64,000 nt of DNA. Source: Anaeromyces robustus. Taxonomy: Eukaryota; Neocallimastigomycota; Neocallimastigomycetes; Neocallimastigales; Neocallimastigaceae. Position numbers and translations under genes: made by a program. The notes below the pieces were generated by a model. That model did not search any database, was not told the origin of the DNA, and worked only from the letters and a program-made list of their open reading frames with translations. The stretch is taken from the NCBI GenBank assembly GCA_002104895.1, contig MCFG01000082.1:60001-124000 (forward strand). The letters are read 5' to 3'. Each line of letters opens with the position of its first letter. The first letter of the stretch is position 1. This document shows, one piece after another, positions 1-13,965 of the stretch.

Positions 1-787
1 AAAAAAACTTTTTACTTATCAAAAATTTATTTAATGTAAAACTAGTTTTTAATATATATTAATATATATTACAATATATTAAGTTATATTATTAAATATA
101 TTTTAATAATATGTAGTTAAGTTTCTTCTTTTTTTTTTTTAAAAAATTAATTTTTATATCGGTGTAACTATTAGATATATATTAGTAGTATATTATAATA
201 TATTATACAAATATATGAATACTATATGTATTGATATTTTTTTTGTGTTTATATAAATGAGTATAAACGTAGCATATATTATAATATTGATTAAATGTAT
301 TTTATTGATATATTTAATAATAATATATTTCAATTGAATTAATAACATAATTTAATATAAATAAATTAGATTAAATGTAACATACTTTGATTTTGAAAAA
401 AAAAAAAAAAAAAAAAAAGAAAAAAAATTAGTAAAAATAATAAATAATAATAATAATGACAATAATAATAAAAAAAGAAAAATTGACATTAATAAATAAT
501 ACTTAGATAAATATATTTTTTTAATTATATATTATAAACTTATTATATCATTCATAATAAGTTTATAATATATAATTAAAAATTAAGTTTTATGAATTAG
601 AATTTTTTTTTTTTTTCATATATGATTTATTTAAAAATGTTAAATATTATTTATATAACACGTAAAAAAAAAAATTCATTTTTACCATTATTGGTATTAT
701 TAGTAGTTATATATATATTTTTTTAATAATCCTATAACAATGTTTATTACAATTATTATTTATTATTTATAACGTATTTTGAATTTG

Positions 788-821
<34 letters not shown>

Positions 822-3800
822 CTTCTTTTTTTTGCATTTGATGTTTTGCATTTTGTATGACATATTTTAATTTTATTTTATGGTATTCTTTTTACTACAT
901 TTTTCAGATGCTTAGTTTTTTAAATTAACATTTTTATATATTATTTTAGTCAATTATTTAATTATTTATAATAATAATATATATCAATAAAATAAAATAA
1001 ATAAATAAATAATTAATAAATAAATAAATTATAAGAATTAAAACCGTTATTTTACAAAAAAATATATTATAATTAATTAATACTTTATTAAATATAAATA
1101 AATCTTTAATAAATATAAAATATAAAGGTTTATATAATATATAAATAATATATATGATTAAAAAAAAATAAATTAATAACACATTTCCTATTTTAATTAC
1201 TGAAAATATATATATATATAATTTTATTTTTCCTATATAGTATAAGGTTTATAATTAAATAGAAAAAATAGAAAAATAAATCATACCATTAAATGATAAA
1301 AAAATTATAAATAATCATAGCTGTCATTTCTATTAATGTTTAAATTAAACTAAATGAAAGAATTCTTTACTTTGCTTTCTTTTTTGATAATCCGATTAAA
1401 ACTTTTTTTTTATTTTTTATTTATTTTATTTATTTATTTTAAATTTTAATGATTTTTATTAGATATTTTTTATTTATTTATTATTATTATTATTTTTTTT
1501 TAAAAAACCGAAATCAAATTAAATCTTATATCGAACTATAAAAACATTAATTTTAAATTATTATACATATATATATGTATAAAACATTAAAAAATAACAA
1601 TATAACAATATAATAATAATAATAATAATAACAATAACAATAACAATATAATAATAATAATAGCAATAATAGTAATAATATAAAATAATGTTAATTAGTC
1701 TGTTCTTAAAAAAAAAAAATGCATAATAAATATATATATTTTTAAAATAAGCATGTCTACTAAAAATTTAATAATTTTTTTTACTTAATATATAATAAAT
1801 AATATAAAGGTTTATTAGTTAAATTATGAATAGTTTGAATAATAAATATAATTCATAATTCAAAATGAGTAGTTTGAATTATGATTATCAAATAATAATA
1901 TTTTATATTATAGGTATAATTAATAATTAAATAAATAATTCCTATTAATTATTTTATATAATTATTTATTTTATTTTATTCCATCTTTTCTAAATTTTTT
2001 TTTATCATTTATGTTTATATTAATATTTTTTAATATATCAATAAATAATATAATTATATTTAATTATCTATATATTATCCATATATTTTTATATATTAAT
2101 AATATTATATTTAAAATTATATATATTAAAGGTTTAATAAAATTGATAATAATTAATTTTTTTTTTTTTACCATAGTATTATTTTAAAAACAAAGGTGTT
2201 AGAGTATTAATTGTAATGTTGGTAATAAATATTAACAGGAATAATAAAACACAGATGGAAAAAATATAATTAGTAAATAAAAATGATCTTACTATTAATA
2301 TATTATCATGTCAATTTGTAGTAAAATTTATTTAGTTTTTTCCTTTTTTTTTTATTATGAATAATTAAATTTTTAATAATAGTAAATTATTTTTTATTGT
2401 ATATCCATCAAATAAAATTAATATATTATAAAGTTATTATTCATAATTAAAATTATATATTATATTATCTATGAGAAGTTTTAATATTTTTTTTTATAAT
2501 TATTATATAATAAAATAATAAAATAATAAAATAGGATAAAAGGGGACAATAATATATATCTTGGTGATTAATTAATTCTTTTTTCTATATTTAACTTTTC
2601 AAAAAAAATTTTATTTTTAGGATTTTTTTTTTTAATTTTTTTATTTTTTTTTTTTTGTATTATCGTATCACAGAATTTTCATTCTTCATGTTGATATGTT
2701 TATATTTTAAGACTATTTTAAGACTACTATTTATATTATATTTTATTAATTATTATTAATTATTATTATTTAATTATACATAATTTGTACATAAAATTTA
2801 TTTATTTATTTATTTATTGATTTATTTATTTATTGATTGATTTTATATATAAATAAATACAAGAACAAATAATATTAAGGTTCAATATTATATGCAATAA
2901 TTAATATTAGTTTCCTAACTTTAAATAATAATAAAAATAAAATAAATAATTTTTTTTTGATAATGAAAGGAATAAAAATATTTCTTTTTTTTTATAGGTA
3001 TAATTATTTGATTTGACTTGTATGTATAAAATAATAATCAAATTATGGTATAGGTATATGCACTTATTTTATTATTTTCCAAGTTGTTCCTTTTTTCTTT
3101 TTCTTTTTCTTTTTCTTTTTCTTTTTCTTTATTATTTTACTTTTTTTCTTTCTTTTTTAGGAAAGTAATATAGTAATATAATAATTAAAAAAAATTAAAA
3201 ATTTATTTATATATTATTATTATTATTTAAAGTCAGTTATTTCTTTTTATATTAAAAATTTAAAACCGATAATTAAAACGTCAATATAATATATATTTTA
3301 AATTATCGATATAAATTTCATATGAAATAATATAAAAAAAAAAAAGTCAAAAAATATATAAACTATTTTGAAAGGATATTTAATAATAAAACCATTAAAG
3401 TTTATATATATATATTTTTTTTTTTTTTAATAAAATCACAAGTTTAATTTCTTTACCATCATTTCTTTATATTCTAATTTAAAAAGTTTCTTTAGGATTT
3501 TTTTTTGTTTTTAACTTTTATTATTATTTATGATTAAATATATATATATATGTCAATTAATTATATTATATATAATAATAAATAATTTATTTCATTTCAT
3601 TTCATTTTATTTCATTTTTATTTTTATTTTATTTTTAATTTCTATTTAAACTTTGTTAACTTTTTTTGTTTTAATAAAATAAGAATTAATGTGATTAAAA
3701 TAATTTAATTTGGGAAATATTTATAATTTGAAAAACAAATTAAAAAAACATAATTAATTTATTATTAATGTATAATCATTGTTGTTAAATGTGAGAATTA

Positions 3801-5884
3801 TTAATTAAAATATAAACCAAAGAATGAAATAAAAAAAAAAAAATAAAGAGAAATTAAAAAATAAACAAACAAAAAAATAATAATAAAAATAAAAAGTTTG
3901 AGTTTTTAATTATTGAATCAGATATTTATATTTTCATATTAAGATTATCATTTAATTATATTATATGATATTAAAATGATATTATTATAATTCATTTTAT
4001 TTATAATAAAATTATTATCAAATGGTCATCTTTTCTATCTATTAGAAATCCGAAATCATTAATTATAAATAAATAACAAATATAATAAAAAATGATAAAT
4101 AAGATATAACAATAACAATAATATAATATAAAATATATAATATTAATTAAACTATTAAAAATTACTTAGACTTTGTATTATTTAATAAGCTCATAAATAT
4201 AATAATGAAATAGTTATTAAATTAAATTGCATTATTAAATATAACATGATTTTGATTTTTAACTTTTGGTTATTGAGAATTTCATATAAATTATTTATTA
4301 AGATATGAGAAAAAAAATATATATAAGTATTAATAATAAATTTTTTTTTTTTTTACATTAACATTATTTTATAAACAATTTAGATTAGATAATTAATTGT
4401 ATAATTAACATTTTTTTTTATACTATAATACATAATTTTTTATTTCTCACATCAATAACCAAGTATTAAAAAAAATTATGTTATGTTGTTAAAATATATT
4501 ATTTTTAATAGGTTATATTTATTTCGAGTTATATTTTATAATTTTTTATTTTATTCTAAAATTAATATTTTTAGTTATTATTATTATTATCTATATACAT
4601 CTATTTCATTCTAATTCATTTATTTTAATTTTAATTTTAAGTTTAATTTTTTTTTTAACTTTATAATAATAAAGTAATAATATAAATGTTCAAATGTAAA
4701 AAGTTAAACAAACATTAAACATTCATTTAATATTAACATTTTTAACATTTAATATTAACTTGTTAACCCATTTTAACATTTAATTAATAAATTCATATCT
4801 TTTTATCTTTTAGTTTAAAACTGAAAAAAAAAAAAAAAAAAACAATTTAAACTATCAATATTATATGGTAATATATTTTATTATATAAACCTACTTTATT
4901 AGATTCATATTATTATTATATTCAACTATTCTCTGACCATAATAAAACAATTTAAATTAAATTAAATTAAATTAAATTGAAAAAAAAAATTAAATTAAAT
5001 TAAATGAAATGAAATTAATTTTTTATTTTATTATTTTATTATTTTATTATAAAGTTTAGTTTAGTTTAAGTTTATTTAGAAAGAAAAAAAATAAAACTTT
5101 TTAATTTGTATATTAAAAAATAATTATAGTATGTATTATTAAAGTCTATTTTTTTTATTTTATTTTCTTATTTCTTATTTTTCTTATTTCTTATTTTTTT
5201 TATTTCTTATTTTTTTTATTTTTCAATTTATCATATGTGAATATAATTTATAATATATTAAAATATAATCAAATATACTAAAATAATAAATTATTAATAT
5301 ACTATACTTATATATGCTACCATATATATTAGTATAATGTAATAAATGAAACTTACCATATTATATATATTGTAATATAATGAAGCCATGATTTAAATTT
5401 AATTGAAATATAAATAGAAATTTGATATTTAAATTATATTTAATAATATAATATAATAAATATAATAAATATAAATATAATAAATATAAATATAATAAAT
5501 ATAAATATAAATAAAAAAAAACTTTTTTTTGAGATTTTAATATTAAAATAAATAATAACTCATTTAATTCAAATTTATTCAATGGAAAATATAAATATCC
5601 ATATATTATAATATAGTAAAATATATTATTATAATATATTAATTATATGATTTTACAAATGAGAATAAATTTTTAGTTTTTATTTTTTTTTTATTTTTTA
5701 TTTAATTATTCTATTAGTTTGATTATTTCTTATGTTGCATATATAAATTAATAAATTTAATTTATTTTATTATATATTTTATTAATTTAATTTTATAATT
5801 TTATTAATATATTGGTTTAAATTATAATATATGGATAGTATTTCTTTTAAAAAATGTTCATCCATATATATTATATTAGTGGAA

Positions 5885-5938
5885 GTAAATAAAATAAATA
5901 AATAAATACATACATAAATAAATAAATAAATAAAAAAA

Positions 5939-5974
<36 letters not shown>

Positions 5975-6187
5975 AAATAAATAAATAAATAAATAACTAA
6001 GTAAATAAATAACTAAGTAAATAAGTGAATAAATAAATAAATAACTAAATAAATAAACAAATTAATTATATTTATAATTATTAATTAATTATAATAAAGT
6101 TTTATTATAATTTTTTTTATGTGAACTTAACCTCTATATTAAATTAAGATTTAATTAATATCAATAATAAATAAATAAATTAATAAG

Positions 6188-6220
<33 letters not shown>

Positions 6221-6340
6221 AATTAATTAAATAAATTAAATAAATATTTGTATTAGTGAATAGATAATTATATAATTAAATAATTAACTAATGAACTAAT
6301 GGACTAATTAAATGAACGAATTTAATCATTCCTTCCTTCA

Positions 6341-6415
<75 letters not shown>

Positions 6416-6416
6416 A
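5885..6416. repeat. Three (AAAT)n microsatellite blocks
   Basis: Imperfect to perfect AAAT/TAAA repeats lie at about 5885-6058, 6161-6246 and 6341-6416. The last block is a nearly pure array of roughly 76 bp. The same motif recurs throughout the window, both between genes and inside introns. Confidence 0.9.
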
Positions 6417-7963
6417 AATCTTTTTTATTGAAGTAAATTATTTTTTTTATTTTATTTTATTTTTTTTTTTTTAAAAAATAACATTTTTATTTCTTAAATA
6501 ATTAATATATTAAAAAAATATAATATAAAAAATTATATAAAAAGGAATAGAAGGAAATAAAAAAAAACTTTTTTTTTTTTTTTTTTTTAAAAAAACTTTT
6601 TTTTTTTCAAATTAATTTAATTAATTGTAAGATTGTATAAAATTTATTTATAAAGATTTATTTATCTATTATAAAAAAAAAGTGACGTAATTTAATACAT
6701 AAATTAATAAATTAATGACTTTATAGAAAATAAATATAAAAAAAAACAATATATATATTATATATAAATATATATATTTTTTTATCCATAATAATCATAA
6801 TAACCATAAAGAATTATTTATAATAATAAGTAATATATTTAAGAACCAATAAACTACATATTTATTTTTATAATAAACTATAAACTACATTATTATATCA
6901 AATATTTATTTATATACATTTAATCAGTAAAAATACTTGACTAAATAGATAATATAATAGTAAAACTAATTTTAAAAGTGTAAAAAGTAAGTAATAAAAA
7001 ATATTTTTTATTTTTTTTTTTAAATTATTATATTATTTTTTTCAATACATCATTGCTTTATATGCTTGCTATATTTCCTTTTTTTTTATATATATATTCA
7101 TTGATAAATTAAATAAATTTAATTTAATAGATAAATTATTTTTAAATAAATAATTATTTATTTTACCAACATATATTAAAAAAAAAAGTTATTTAAAAAC
7201 AAATTTTAATTAATTTAATATAATAATAGAAAAAAAAGTATTTATTTAATTATAAAATATAAACGAATGTATATATCAAAATTAGTTATAAATAAATAAT
7301 ACTACAAATATCATTATCAATTATTATTACTATTAAATAATGAAATTTAATGTTATATGTATTTATATTCATTTTTTATTTAAGAGTATAAAAATAATAA
7401 GTATACAAAAAGTATTATAATAATTAAAAGAAATATAAATAATAAATAATATACAAGAATTAATATTGTATAAAGATTAATTTAGTATTAAAGGAAACAA
7501 TATATATATAGAATGAATATATTAATATTTAGTTTAGAAAATATTATTAGTATATTACCATTCCAATTGAGAAATGATAGTATAAAATAATATTAAAAAT
7601 AATATATATTGTAAAAAATATGTTAATATTCAATATATATAAATATTAATAATTATTTAGAAAATTTAAAAAAAAAATATTAAATTTACTTATACATATA
7701 GTTTTTTTTTTTTTTGAATTATAATAAAAATATTGATTTATTTTTTCTTTTCAACAAATATTGTTCAATTAAAATTACTTCCTTTTTTTTTTAAAAAAAA
7801 TAATGCATATAATTTAATAAAAATATGTATAAATATGGATACATATCATATCATTACATATCATAAATATACATAAATAATTAAAGAACTTTTTTTTTTT
7901 AAAAATATATAAAAAATCAAAAGATTTTTTTTTATAAATATTAAAAATAAAAAATACTTTAAT

Positions 7964-8085
7964 TTTCAAGATATAAACATATAGTTTTAATTAATAGTAA
8001 AAGAAAAAAAATAACTAGAATATTTTCAAAGTATAAACACATATTTCAGATTAATAGTGAAAAAAAAAGAACTAGAATATTTTAA
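7964..8085. repeat. 60-bp direct tandem duplication
   Basis: Two diverged copies follow each other with a period of about 60 bp. Each holds ATAAACAY, then TTAATAGTR, an A-run and ACTAGAATATTTT. The copies differ by point changes and short indels in the A-run. No coding content is seen. Confidence 0.7.
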
Positions 8086-9402
8086 GATAATTAATAATTA
8101 GCAGTTTATAGTAAAAGAGATAATATTAATACTATATAGTAAAATTAATAAGTTCTACATTTTTTTATATATAAAAATTTTTATAACATATAATTTAATT
8201 ATTTAATTACAATTAAAGTCAACTATCATCCATCATAAATTTATGTTATAAGATAATGTATCACGTGTGATACAACTATATTATATAAAAATTTATTATC
8301 AACAAAATAAAAAAATAAAAAAAAAAGAATTGTTAAAATAAAGTTTAATATAGATTTTTTTTATTAAAATTGAATTTTAAATATTTTTTTTTTAATAAAT
8401 TAATTTGGAAACATCGAAATAAAAAATAAAAAATTTTATTAAAATATTAAAAAATATATTAATACAATATATTAAGTTATACAATGAAAATCAAAATCAA
8501 ATAAAAATATAGTTTTAAAAAAAATATATATTTAATATAAAAAAAAAAAAAAGGTTTTTAAATAATTTATTAATATTATATTTATTAGTTAAAATCAAAT
8601 ATTTTTAAATAATAAAAAATTTTCTTATGATGTGAATTTTTTTTTTCTTTTATTAAATATTATAACTTAACAATAAAATAAAAAAGAAAAAAAAAAAAAG
8701 AAAAGCCAGTAAATAAATAATAATAGAAAGATATTAAAATAAAAATAATATAAATAGATTTAAAAAGTTATGATTATTTAAATAATAAATAATAATAATA
8801 AATAATAATAATAATAAAAAATAAAATAAGAGAAATAAACGAAATAGAAAAGTTTAAATAAAAATAAAAAAGAAATATAAATAATAAATTATTTAAATAA
8901 CTTATTATTCTTCTCTATATCATATCATAATTATTTTTATGTTAAAAATATACTCATAATTATTTTATATTATATTATTACTCTTTGTATTATATTATCA
9001 TTTATTGTAAATATTTTATAAAATAAAATAAAGTAAAATATCATTTTTAAATATTATTAATTAATTAAATAATAAATAATTAGTAATATTCATATCATTT
9101 ATATATATTAAATATAAAAAAAAAAGGATAATATTTTTAAATGTTTATTAAAAGAATATATACAAAACTATTTTAAAATAAACAAATAAAAGTAAAAAAA
9201 AATTTTTTTATTTGTTTTTAGAGATAAATTTTTATTTTTATTTTAATTTTTTTTTTTACTTTTATTTTAAATATCAATACTAACTTACTTATTCATTTTT
9301 ATTATTTTATATTCTTATAGAATTTATTTAAAATTTAATAATAATAATAATAATAATAATAATTATATTAATAATATAGATACATATATATAAATAATAA
9401 AA

Positions 9403-11202
9403 ATGAATTGTCTATTGTTATTTAGCTTTCTTTTACTTACAATAATAGAACATGTTTATGGTCGTATTGTAAACTTTAGTCTTTTAACTTTTGGGAATAA
9501 TCCAAAAGTTACTTTTAATGGCAAAACTTTGGATATGAAACCTATTGATGATTATTCCAAAGTATATTCTGTTTCAAGTATAGTTTCAAATGATGAATTT
9601 CAATATACTTATTCCGTTGATGGACAAGACGAAGGATTTACAAGAACACTTCCAAAAGGTTCTACTACCACTTATATTGAATTCTATGGAAGAAAAGATA
9701 CTATAAATCCATTAAAAGGTATGGGTTATCCAGAAGATAAACCACTTTGGAATCGTTCCATTGGTAAAACTACTCTTTTTGATGATTCTTATATTCCAAC
9801 GGTAATTATTGATGAAGGTTCAAGAGAATTCTTTATTACTGGTAATGATACTTATACTTTAGGTAGATTTACTATCGTTTTAAAGGATAAAGCTTATACT
9901 GAAGAAAATGTTCCAACTAAAGCTCAAAATCGTTATGAAGATAAATTCCAATTTAGAGTTAAACTTGAAAAGAAGATTCATAAAAGAAGAGTTTTCAAGT
10001 TTAGAGCTAACCCAGTTGATCCAACCTTCTTCCGTCAATCTATTTATGGTGATATGATGGCTGCTATTGGTAATCCAGTTCATAATCAAATTATTGTTCG
10101 TGTTTATTTAAGTGATGGTACTCCAATTGGTTTATATTTAATGATTGAAGTTACTAGTTCTAAATCATTTATTAAAACTCAATTTTATGGGGATGAAGAT
10201 ACTGAAAAAGTGAATGTTCCATCAACGGGTTTAGGTTATCCATTAGATTGTAGTACAGGTGCCGATTTTATTGAAGGTAGTCAATTCCATGCTTTCCAAT
10301 ATTCTGAAGGTGAAGATAATAAAAAAATAAAATATTTAACAAAGGCTATGCATGAAGTCGATGTTAATGATGAAGATGATGTTAAAAAATTTAGTAGAGA
10401 ATGGTTTGATTTAGATATTTTTTTCAAAGCTCTTGCCTTAGAATATTTAACTGGTCATTGGGATTCCTATTGGATGTATACTACTAATTTTGTTATGTAT
10501 GATGCTCCAGAAGAATCTACTGAAAGTACCTTTAAATATTATTTCATTGATCAAGATTTTGATTTAACATTTGGTTTAGGTTTATCTAGTGCTGTTAATC
10601 TTTATGGTAGAGATTTCCCATCTCAATCCTATAAAACTTTAGTTAATCGTAAATGGAGTATTGGTACTTATGATGGTGAAAATAGAGAAGCTATTGATCT
10701 TTTCTTAACAGGAGGTGTAACTAAAACTATGTTTGAAAATCATTTAATTGATATTGTAAAGCATGTTTTTAATCCAGTAGCTTTAGGTCGTCGTCTTGAT
10801 GAATATACACGTCGTTATACCGAAGAAATTGAATGGGATTATAGTATTGAACGTTTACATATTGCTACAGATCCTAATAAAACTAGATATGTTTGGACGA
10901 TAAAAGATTATTATGAAAATTTAGAATACACACCAAAAAAGAGTTGTCAATGGGGTTTAAAAGAATGGATTGAAATGCGTGCTAAAGCAGTTGCTGAAGA
11001 ATTTGGTTTTGAATGGGATGAAACTCCATTAGATCCAGTAGTTAAAATTGTTCATGAAAATACTAATTCTACCGTTTCACATTTAGTAGATAATCCAAAT
11101 TATAATGAAGTAGATCATAATGGTGCTTTAACAATTAAAGCTATTAATAGTTCCTTTATTTTACTTTTATTAACTTCCATCCTTCTTGGATTATTCCTAT
11201 AA
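9403..11202 (+). CDS. CotH kinase family protein, secreted and probably GPI-anchored
   Basis: An intronless 599-aa protein. Residues 1-20 form a signal peptide. The body has the CotH fold signature: a fungal-type beta-rich N-terminal part, then an HWDSYW segment with TNF, and YFIDQDFDLTFG at 380-391, where D385 and D387 sit in the DxDxTFG metal/active-site motif. CotH proteins are atypical kinases; Bacillus CotH phosphorylates spore-coat proteins, and relatives in early fungi are cell-surface proteins. The last 18 residues are hydrophobic (FILLLLTSILLGLFL) after a small-residue NSS stretch, which fits a GPI-attachment signal. No dockerin is present. The start is the first ATG after a stop-rich A-rich leader and it begins the signal peptide. 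The substrate is unknown. A second CotH gene lies at 49,047. Confidence 0.9.
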   Translation: MNCLLLFSFLLLTIIEHVYGRIVNFSLLTFGNNPKVTFNGKTLDMKPIDDYSKVYSVSSIVSNDEFQYTYSVDGQDEGFTRTLPKGSTTTYIEFYGRKDTINPLKGMGYPEDKPLWNRSIGKTTLFDDSYIPTVIIDEGSREFFITGNDTYTLGRFTIVLKDKAYTEENVPTKAQNRYEDKFQFRVKLEKKIHKRRVFKFRANPVDPTFFRQSIYGDMMAAIGNPVHNQIIVRVYLSDGTPIGLYLMIEVTSSKSFIKTQFYGDEDTEKVNVPSTGLGYPLDCSTGADFIEGSQFHAFQYSEGEDNKKIKYLTKAMHEVDVNDEDDVKKFSREWFDLDIFFKALALEYLTGHWDSYWMYTTNFVMYDAPEESTESTFKYYFIDQDFDLTFGLGLSSAVNLYGRDFPSQSYKTLVNRKWSIGTYDGENREAIDLFLTGGVTKTMFENHLIDIVKHVFNPVALGRRLDEYTRRYTEEIEWDYSIERLHIATDPNKTRYVWTIKDYYENLEYTPKKSCQWGLKEWIEMRAKAVAEEFGFEWDETPLDPVVKIVHENTNSTVSHLVDNPNYNEVDHNGALTIKAINSSFILLLLTSILLGLFL

Positions 11203-13326
11203 ATTTGAAAACAAACAAACAAACAAAAAAAAAAATGAATACCTTTTTTTTTTTTTAAATGTATAATTTTATTTATAAATATATATATATATATAATATA
11301 AATTTATTTAAAAATTTTCCTTTATAAAAGAAAATTTTAAAAATATTATATATATTTATATATATATATATATATTTTTTAAAAAAAAAGAAGAAAGAAA
11401 AAACATTAATATTTATTAATATCCCTTTGATAAAAAAAAATTGTTATTTTTTTTTCTTTTTTTTGATGATAATTACTTAATAATAATATTAAACAAAGAC
11501 AAAAACAAAACCAATAATATTTAATTTATATATATAATTTTTTTTTTTAGAAAAAAAAAAAAAAAAAAGATATTTATTTTTATATTATTATTATATATTT
11601 ATATCATAACTAAAAAAAAAAAAAAAAAAAAAAAAGAATCAACATATTAACATTTAATTAAACATATAGAAGAAAAAAGAAATTAAAAATAAAAAAAAAA
11701 AAATTCTTTTTTTTTTTTTTTATTTATTAATTTTTTTTTTATAAACAATTACAATCCCTTTATTATTATTAATTTTTTTTTTAAATCTTTTATTTGACAT
11801 ACCATTCATATATATCCTAATATTATAATATTTTATATATATATCATTTTTATTAGATAATATCTTGCCTTTTTTTTATTTTATTTTATATAATAATATT
11901 TAATAATATTTAATAATTTTATTATTTTCTTTTTTTTTTTTTTTCTTATTTATTTTATTTATTTATTTCATTTTTCTTTCCATTTTTTTTTTTATTTTTT
12001 TTTATTTTTTTTTTTTTGAAAATATTTTAATTATAAAATATAAAATTAAATAAATAGAAAAAAAAAAAAAATAATAAAATAAAAAAAAAAAAAAAAAAAA
12101 AAAGAAAAGAAAAAAAAAAAAAAAGAAAAAGAAATATTTGAGCATAGTTTTTAAATTTTTTTATTTTTTTTTTAAAATGAATTTTTTATTTTCATTTTTT
12201 ATTTCAATTTATTTCTTTTTATTTTTATTTTATTTTTTTTCATTTTGTTTTATTTTTTATTTTCTTATTTTTTATTTTTCTTATAACCTTTAAAAATTTT
12301 TGAAACTCTTTCCATTTTTTCATTTTTTCTTTTCATCTTATTAAATATAATTATCATATTTTTTTTTTTTATGATAATTATATTTTCTTGTAAATATTTA
12401 TAAAATTATAATATATATATATGTTATATATATGTATATTAACAAAAGAGTTTATCAAAAAAAGAAAAGAAAAAAAGAAAAAAAAAAGTTTTATAAAAGT
12501 TAAAAGAAAGTAATAATAATAAAAAAAATAAGAAATAAAAAATAAAAAGAAAGAGAAATAAAGTAAAAAAAAAAAAAAGAGAAAAGAAAAGAAATAGAAA
12601 TGAAAAATAAATCAGTAAATAAAAAAAAAAAAAATGTATTTATTATATATGAAAAAAGATAAAAAACTAAAAATATAAAAATATAAAAAATAAATAAATA
12701 AATAAATAAAAAAAAAAAAAAAAAAAAAGAAGCTATATCAATATACTTTTTGTAATTTTATATTTTATATTTTCTTTTTTCATTCTACCTTTTTTCATTC
12801 TACCTTTCTTTTTTTCTTTTTTTTTTTTTTTTTTTTTTTTTTTCTTCTTTAAATGAAATATATTATATAAACATAATATATATATATATATAAACAAAAT
12901 TCTATTATATAAACAAAATTCTATCGTAGAAAAAAAGTTATAATAATAATAATATATAATAATAATATATAATAATAAATAAATAAATAAATATATATAT
13001 GTTTTATTTTTATATTTTTCTTTTTATTCAATTTTATTATAATTTTTTTTTCTTTCTCTAAAGAAAATATTTTTGTTGATTTTTTTTTTATATATTATAC
13101 ATAATTTTTTTTTTTTTCGAAAATTCTTTAATAATTAAATATAATTTAATATAATAATAATAATAAAAAAATATTATAAATAAATTTTATAATAATAATT
13201 ATTATAACTTTTCACTATATTACAACTTTTCACTATAATTTTTTTTTCTAATAATAAATAATTGTATTATATTATGTATATTATGTATATTATGTAAATA
13301 AAACTTAAAAAACTATGATAAATATA
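11203..13326. other. Gene-free AT-rich spacer
   Basis: No gene is seen between the CotH stop and the LINE-like fossil. The stretch holds alternating long T- and A-tracts (for example 12,080-12,125 and 12,815-12,843), TATA repeats, and short duplications such as an 18-bp repeat near 12,893-12,925 and a TTTTCACTATA repeat near 13,207-13,240. Confidence 0.7.
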
Positions 13327-13885
13327 AATTTTGTGATTCTAAACACAGATTATTATGTTGGGTTATGAATACCTTCATATTAATCTAGGTATCAAATGGA
13401 TAATACGTTTACGCTGTGGATATATAATATATAACTCAAAAATAGCTTTTAAGAATGGGAAAGTTTCAAAAGAATGCCCTTCTTATTGCCCCTACTGTCA
13501 AACAAGGTGAGTAATCCTTTAAACATTGGATCTTAGATTGCCCTTTCTTTTCTTTTCTTTTCTTTTAATTAGATGGAATACACTAGATTTCATCAATGAC
13601 CTCTTCATATCACATTTGCAAATAAAATAAAAAGATACTCTTTATATTAACAATTAAACCTCAATCTCAATCTTAGAGTATGAAAAATATATATCAACCA
13701 TAAAAAATATATTCTATTCCTTCGTGGTGGAACTTTAGTTTTGGAAGAGTTGCACTTCGATAAAGGGGAACGGAAGCATTTAATTGTATTAATAACTATT
13801 TAACTATATATAATAAATAAAAAAAAAAAAAAACATGGAAGTGTATTCTCTTTCTTTAGTCTAAAAAAAAAAAAAATGTAAATAA
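13327..13885 (+). mobile_element. Degenerate LINE-like retroelement fragment (copy A)
   Basis: An island of much higher sequence complexity than its surroundings. It contains a Cys-rich peptide segment (CPSYCPYCQ) followed shortly by HWILDCPF, the spacing and type of Cys/His cluster found at the C-terminus of many non-LTR reverse transcriptases. Further on a block encodes a LEELHFDKGERKHLI-type peptide that is nearly identical in the second copy at 36.8-37.65 kb. Both copies also share a 3' tail (TGTATTAATAACTATTTA...GTGTATTC...AGT). Relative to that copy an internal segment of roughly 490 bp is missing here. It is clearly broken and old. The family call rests on the Cys/His motif and the repeated 3' tail; another retroelement class is possible. 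Confidence 0.55.
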
Positions 13886-13965
13886 AACTTTAAATTCTAT
13901 TTGTTTCTGGTATATATATATATAGAAATAATAATAATAACTTTTTTTTTTTTTATATTAAATCA

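Larger units (their letters stand above)
1..9402. other. Gene-free AT-rich region
   Basis: I see no supportable gene here. The DNA is almost entirely A and T, with poly(A)/poly(T) tracts (for example around 398-418 and 791-820), a (TTTTTC)n run near 3090-3130, ATTAA-type repeats near 4950-5010 and (AAAT)n blocks. The short open frames present encode only Ile/Leu/Tyr/Phe/Asn/Lys low-complexity peptides and match nothing recognisable. Confidence 0.7.

Noticed and set aside
5361-5582. 73-codon Leu/Tyr-rich minus frame
   Set aside because: Composed of ATAAATATAA-type repeats; no gene-like composition.
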